Of a stretch of 64,000 bases of DNA, positions 58,036 to 64,000 are shown piece after piece. The notes below the pieces were generated by a model. That model had not been told where the DNA came from, searched no databases, and saw only the letters and a program-made list of their open reading frames with translations. Location of the stretch: contig OU015498.1 in assembly GCA_907164885.2 (NCBI GenBank), positions 129,769,651 to 129,833,650 of the forward strand, in the 5' to 3' direction. Numbering within the stretch: the first letter of the stretch is position 1; every line of letters begins with the position of its first letter. The position numbers were made by a program, and so were the translations under genes. Source of the stretch: Dolomedes plantarius (lineage: Eukaryota; Arthropoda; Arachnida; Araneae; Dolomedidae).

Positions 58036-58576
58036 AACATTTTATTAAGGTTGGTAACGTATCGCCCATTACCTTTCTTTCTTTTAATGGATTAAACGAG
58101 TCAACACACTTATTTAGGAGCATATATTCAGAGTATAATATACTCCAGCAATATTCGAGGTTATTTTTTAAAATGCGTAACGTTTGCATTTTTAAAATAG
58201 ACAAAAAATATTTTTACCCTCTGCCATTCTCAAGTCCATATTGTCTAGTAGACAACAAGAAATGCAATCATTGATTGCTACTGAACGGAAAATTATGTTT
58301 TGTAAAACAAGCAATTTAAAAACATATAAATCAGAATGCTTGTTCAGTAATTATCTTTTTAAATAACTTTAATTGAACAATTAATTTAGATTATTATCAT
58401 ATTCATGTTAAAATATTTAATTCGTAAAATAATTCTAGAACAATGACTGAAAAAAAAATGCTCGAAACTGCTCATACCTGCATAAGAAAATTCTCCATTT
58501 ATTACGCTCTTTTATTAACGTATAAACTTGTGCCTCAAATACTTTTTTTTCAATTTTACCAAATTAATAGGAAATA
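58036..58576. other. Unassigned spacer
   Basis: A frame of 83 codons from 58023 has no recognisable domain. Confidence 0.4.
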
Positions 58577-59316
58577 CTAGCTGAATACCCGTGCTTCGCT
58601 ACGGAGTACATTCAAATTAAATACAACGGTCAATGTATGCAATTAATGATCTCCCCCCCAAAAAAAATATATATATGCTATTTATAAAAAAGTCGTAACA
58701 GATATTTTTATAGACACAATAATGTAGAAGAAAATATTCAAATTGAATAAAACGGTCAATGTACGCATTTAATTTGTATGTTTATTATCCATAAAACATA
58801 CTAATTTCAATTAAATTCTTAAAAAACTTCCATCTCAATTAGTCTAGTGGTTAAATTTTATATTTACCGTATTTTAATATTTTTTTGTTAATTTATTTCA
58901 TTGTTATGCACGTGACGCAAAATTAATTTAAAGTATCACAAAAAGAAAAGAAACCACGTGATCAGCACTTAATAAATTAAATTATAAAAATTAATCTTTA
59001 AAATTTCACCAAACATCAGAAAATGGAAGTAAAGATTCGAAAAGGGTTTCATTTTTAAGGAATTTTTATGATCTTTCTCGTGATATAAATTTTATAACCC
59101 TCAAATTATTATTTTAAATGCAAACTTAAAAAAATGTTAGAAAAATAGCTTAAAAATTTTAAAAAAATCTAAGAAGTTTTCAAAAATCTTTCTTAGTGCA
59201 CCCCTATACTATAAGAAGAATCGCCATACAAAATTTCAGCCTTTTAGGTCCAGCGGTTTGGTCTGTGTGTTATCTGTCAGTCAGTTACGGAACTGTTTTA
59301 TATATATATACATAGA
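58577..59316 (-). mobile_element. Non-autonomous Helitron, 740 bp, full length
   Basis: The minus-strand 3' end is CTAG|T with the CCGTAGCGAAGCACGGGTAT hairpin. The 5' end is TCTATGTATATATATATAAA followed by ACAGTTCCGTAACTGAC. Host A and T flank as expected for insertion at AT. No coding sequence. Confidence 0.85.
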
Positions 59317-59358
59317 TTACAAGATATCTCAATAGCGGTCTTAAACAGAGTATATTTT

Positions 59359-59785
59359 TTACCATGTTTTTATTAACTCGCTTTCTTGTTTGTGTGTGTT
59401 TGTCCAGTACAAATCTTGCAATCTATTTTTAACTAACTTTCCGACTAGCTAGACATTTGAAACTTCTAGAATAGCTCAAAACACGATGACAATGCATTCT
59501 TTTAATACTTTTAGCCATCTTTAAGCAGATTTGAATTCATTTTTAGTTAATTTTGTTTTGTAGATTGGTGCAGCCGTCTATCGGCAGGGACGGGAACGAA
59601 AAGTTAAACGCAAGTTAACTTCCAATTAACTTCATTTTCTTTCAAGTTGATGGGATAATTCATCAAAACAATTTTTAAAAAGTATTTATTAATACATAGA
59701 ATTGTCAAGTTTATATGATTCAACAGAAAATTTTAAAACATGGTACATAAAATGTTCTTTTTATCTTGTGATTATCAGTTGTTCA
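59359..59785 (-). mobile_element. 3' fragment of the ZBED5-like hAT family, second copy
   Basis: 59359-59540 matches 53340-53530 (TATTAACTCGCTTTCTTGTT, AGTACAAATCTTGCAATC, GAACACGATGACAATGCATT), and 59640-59785 matches 54040-54180. About 100 unrelated bases lie between, where the full copy has 400 bases including the Helitron helicase piece. Confidence 0.75.
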
Positions 59786-60735
59786 AAATGTACTTTTGCA
59801 AGACTTGAATCTGCTGCATACATTTTGTAGTCCAAATGTAAGTCATAAAATTAACCCACTCCCTTTTTACAACTCTTCCAAATTGATTAATGGTTCATCT
59901 ATTTAACTCCTCTTCTAAATAATCTAACATTTAACTCCGTTTGAAATGTTAGAAATCCCGTTAATCACATTCCAAGCATTAAACACGGTCGACGCAAGCA
60001 TTCAGTTCAAATCCAATTATAAACACATAAAATAGTTTCCTCAGTTAATTAGGCTAAAATTACCCTAAACGTTCTGCTTGAAATGACTGCAGTATTATGA
60101 ATTTTAAATTGAAATGAGTCACTGTGGCAGAAATATCCGAAGTCAAGCGAAACAAATGATGGCAATATTTCTGTAATAAATATATCCACATAAAATTTGG
60201 AAAATAGTAATTTCTTTAACATTTTGGGGAGGAAAATAATTGTAGATATCAGCATCTGTGAAGATCAATCAAAAGATGGATTTATAAACTTCTTTAGGCT
60301 ACAAACTTTTTTTTTTATTTAGTTATATTTTGTATAATTTATAACCTTATTTTTGTGCATTTCCTGATTGTATAATCCACAAATCATATAATCAGGAATT
60401 ATGTGTACTTCTATATTGACCTGATATGAAGTTATTTCTGTTTGAAAAGGAATCACATTTGAAGAAAGAAGTGATGTAATCATTACTTAAGAAATAAAAA
60501 CCACTCTTAAAAGTCGTATCCCACAAGATGCTATTTATCGCAGATAAAGTTAAAATGTGAAAAGTACAACATTATCCTAGAGAACTTATTTAGAACTTAT
60601 ATTAATTATAAAATGAAAACACAATACTACATTGTTATAACCAGGATGAAAAGGATGCATTTCTATTATTGTAGCTTTAAAAAAATTAATTCATTAATCA
60701 TTGAATCATATTACTATGCATCTGATTTACCTTTC
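59786..60735. other. Unassigned AT-rich spacer
   Basis: No gene seen. Confidence 0.45.
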
Positions 60736-61085
60736 TTCCACCTTTCTCTAATTCATAGAGCATTCCAAAATATGTAATTATAGATAAAACATAAAATTTG
60801 CAATAGCTTAAGCATCCACTTTTTGCTTCATTAAGTTTCTAGTGCCAATTAATAATGGTACCACAAACTGATTAGCCTTGTATCCACCTTTCTTTAATTC
60901 TTCGAGCATTCAAAATATGCAATTGTAGAAAAAATATAAAATTTACTATAGTTTAAGCATCCATTTTTTTGCTTCATTAAGTTTGTGGTACCAACTAACA
61001 GTGGTACCACAAACTTATTAGTTTTTTTTCCACCTTTATCTAATTCGTCAAGCATTCCAAAATATATAATTGTAGAACACAGATA
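60736..61085. repeat. Two and a half tandem ~146-bp units
   Basis: CCACCTTT, TCTAATTC, GAGCATTCCAAAATAT and GCTTCATTAAGTTTxTxGTxCCAA recur from about 60738, 60886 and 61031. The third unit is cut short where a C-rich hAT-like end begins. Confidence 0.85.
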
Positions 61086-61240
61086 AAATTGCCCCCCCCC
61101 CCAAAGAAGTAGAAATATTGATTTTGCATTATAAATATTTTTATTCGTTCATCTCGCCCCCCCCCATGCATTATAAATATTTTTATCCACTCACCTCGCC
61201 CCCCCCCCCAAGAAAAAATCCTGGGTGCGCCACTGAATAA
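61086..61240 (-). mobile_element. hAT-like terminal fragment with G-rich blocks
   Basis: On the minus strand it starts CAGTGGCGCACCCAGGATTT, the common CAGTGGCG-type end of hAT repeats, followed by three G-runs. A 40-bp unit (TGCATTATAAATATTTTTAT ... CTCGCCCCCCCC) is duplicated in tandem. The opposite end is not found. Confidence 0.6.
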
Positions 61241-64000
61241 GGCTATCTATTCAAAGTCATCAAGTTCTTTCCGAGGCTGTGACTGATTGATTAGTATTTG
61301 GGCCTCTCCTAATCCAGTATCGATCAGTGAATGATACAGTTGCACTAAACATATTTATTCCTACATTATTTTAAAACTAAGAGCTCCGACGACACAATAT
61401 CAGTATTTTCAAATAATTTCAAATTAAAACTGTACATCATGAATATACATTTATACACATATACATTAAGCAAATAGTAGCAGAAAAAATTTTTTCGTGT
61501 TTTGTTTTTGTAATTCTGACGTATCTTTTACATAAAACTTAGTAATCTAATATTTGTATTATTTATATTCAAATACTTAATTTGTGGGATAATCCTTTAA
61601 AACTAAAGACAATTAAAATTTGAAATAATTTGCACTGAAAGGGTCTTAAAACGAAAATTAGACGTATAAAGATGGAAATTTTGCACTCGACAAAGCATAC
61701 ACAAACCATTGAGATTGTTTGTTAAATAGGAAAATTAGATTCCCTTGACGACTTTCTAAGGGTGTCGTATTCATGCTCCCCACTTAAAAAACTAAACTTG
61801 GCCAAATACAACATGTATACACAAACACATATGTGAATTATATTTTAAGTTTAGAGTTATAAAACTGCGTAGCAAATACTCGCAAACTCGTAACTTAGCC
61901 GGATTTATTTCATTACATCAGATTATCATTAAATGATGAGAAAAGGATATTGAAAGCGATCTACTTACATGACTGATGTAGCAAAAATCTAATGTGCATT
62001 TACCTTTTTTGCATATAATGACCTGTACTTCCCCAAATTTTTTTATGCCCTATTTTATTATGATAAGGGGTCTGATAGATAAATTTCGGATAATCTATTT
62101 CATTAGAAACAGAAAATCCTACACCGAGACACTGCCTGCCATTTCGCTTACGATGTTCGCCTCATATGAGAAACCATAGTTAAAATGCACAATATTCTAG
62201 TCCTATTGGTGAAGAAAGGTTTCAACTGCGAGAATAGGAAATTTATTAGAAATGCAGTCTTAAATACAAAATTACGTTATACTTTAAAACATTGCACCAA
62301 ATTAATACAGTAACTGATGGTATAAGTGCTATGCTTTTAATTTAGGCAAATGAAAAACGAAACTTCAGACATAGTTTTCTTTCCGCTAATCAGTTAATTA
62401 CTAATTAGTTTCCGCTAATCAGTGTTCCGCTTATCAATTAATCATGCCTCTGCACCATGTACACAGCTCATAATGTCCGTGACTATTGCAGCATAGCAGT
62501 CTTTTAGCTAGCATCTAGCAGATACTTTTTTCTGAAAGCCAATTAGTCTGAATTTTTATTCAAGTTTAATTTGAAAATGCATCTAGTTATTGCAAACTCT
62601 GATAAATTTTCCCCCATCTCTAATTTACGCCACCGTGTGACACTTGGCATTCCTGTAACTTTTCAACATTAGAAGATTCCGCCTAATTTATTTTCAAAAT
62701 ATATGCTAGTTCAGTTTGAAATCGGTACACATTAGAAGTTTTATTGCAGTTGAATGCTAACTTGAATGATTTTCGCTTTGAGCAATAAATAAATAGTCTG
62801 AAATCCTCTATCCTTAATTGCACAGTGTTTGTAGTAAAAACGCATCTAGTTAAACACGCTCATTACAAATACACATGTATAAATTTCATATTTTTATGCA
62901 AGCATAAACTAATATGCATTAATCATACTTCCAAATTTTCAATCAGTCTGGAACATCAAAATATACTTGTGCTTGCTATGCAAAGGGTGTAAAGTCCAAA
63001 ATGGGCTAAAACGAGTCATGAAACCAGGCATGTTTGAAAAATCAAGGGCTACTGCAGGGTACAGAAAGCTAAGTCCAATTCGACTCCTAAATATTTTTAT
63101 TCATCAATGACATTGTTGCCGGTTTTGCACTTTTCGCTCCCCAACCCCCCAAAGGTAATCAAAACTTGAATATAGAAAGATAATATCAAATTAAAAGAGG
63201 AACCTAACAATCGCTAGGCGCTTGATGAATTCCTAAGGGTGGATTCGAATCGCAACTGTTCGAAATCGGCTTCCAGCTGTAGTTTTCAATCCCGTTTTTC
63301 TCAAAACTACGATTTTAGACTTGACGCGCTTTACAAAGCAAACACAGATATAAACTAAAGGATTTTCACTTGTTTAAATATAGATTTCTTTCGTTGGTAT
63401 TCTAAATCACGGGTACATAATACATTTTTTTAAAGAATACTCTTCTATAAAATCTAGATAAAACTATTCTGTACTCTCTTTCGGGGTGGATGGTTCTTAC
63501 CCATAAGGAAAAAGACTTTCTGCTACAGAATTTGTGTATTTCTCACGCAGTGGCACGTGAAGAATGGTAGATGCTTACTTAGGTTGCGCAATTTGAGCAA
63601 ATCAGCTGTAGCTCGCGATTGAATTGTCAATAAAGACCTTATTTTAAAGGCCAACACCTTAATTTAATGTCAAAACAATATGAGCAAAAGGTGGAAGGGT
63701 TCAGAAGACTTAACGATTACACGAATCTTATAAAAAGACCAAAAATATGTATAAAACGGATAAATATTTCTTTGGTGATTTTCCATCTTTAAAAATCCTA
63801 GCCCTACCGAAAAGGGGATTACACAGTATGTGCCCTACTATCGGCAAACAGGCGGTAGACTGTTCCGGAAAATTATATGTCAGATTTTATTTCACAAATT
63901 AAATCTACTAATTTGAATGCCCCAATTACTATGTTCTATTAGATATGCATTTAATGCTTTGTTTATCTTTAATCCTTATCAGAAATTTTTAGTACCGTAA
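61241..64000. other. Featureless AT-rich sequence to the window end
   Basis: Only short frames, no element ends and no tandem arrays. Short local duplications near 62385-62445 (CGCTAATCAGT). Confidence 0.45.

Overview
The window looks like intergenic or intronic DNA from an arthropod nuclear genome, most likely an arachnid such as a spider. The base composition is strongly AT-rich. There are long (TA)n tracts, no operon-like gene layout and no convincing intact host gene. Nearly every stretch that can be interpreted is a transposable element or a broken piece of one. The spider assignment is inference: the SCAN-type gag, the Tc1 copy and the Helitron ends resemble families I associate with spider genomes. 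No search was possible.

Layout. 0-3.8 kb: a degenerate Pro/Asn-rich protein fragment, then a broken LTR-retroelement gag (minus strand, SCAN-like core, zinc knuckle, start of protease), then a Tc1/mariner-type MITE in a (TA)n tract beside half of a TTAA-type MITE. 5.4-6.3 kb: a Helitron. 10.5-13.5 kb: a 2.9-kb element with TAGGGTGGAGCG ends and a decayed, unclassified transposase. 18.3-20.2 kb: a tandem repeat and an internally deleted mariner-like element. 21.8-26.9 kb: a TTAA MITE with a (TA)n core, a perfect 22-bp hairpin, a palindromic microsatellite and three Helitron pieces. 27.8-29.1 kb: a pogo-like MITE, a hAT relic and another TTAA MITE half. 30.7-33.2 kb: a tRNA-derived SINE with target duplication and a candidate solo LTR. 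33.6-35.9 kb: a run of three Helitron pieces and an 18-bp palindrome. 36.9-39.3 kb: the C-terminus of a non-LTR reverse transcriptase split by a 2.2-kb insertion. 42.8-44.7 kb: a SINE and two abutting Helitrons. 45.7-48.4 kb: a (TA)n tract, a fold-back MITE, and a DD41D mariner-type transposon whose transposase is interrupted by a Tc1-type element. 50.1-50.9 kb: four ~200-bp tandem units. 51.3-59.8 kb: two 740-bp Helitrons, a full-length ZBED5-like hAT element carrying a Helitron helicase fragment, a (TA)n-cored TTAA MITE and a partial hAT copy. The last 3 kb is featureless.

The genes do not work together as a pathway. The organising principle is target-site preference. Tc1/mariner and pogo-type elements (TA targets) and Helitrons (A^T targets) have accumulated in and next to TATATA tracts, several of which were themselves supplied by Helitron 5' ends or by the TTAA MITE. 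This gives nested and head-to-tail chains. The best candidates for something undescribed are the (TA)n-cored TTAA MITE family, the TAGGGTGGAGCG element, and the Helitron chains. I see no evidence of a new defence, biosynthetic or regulatory system.
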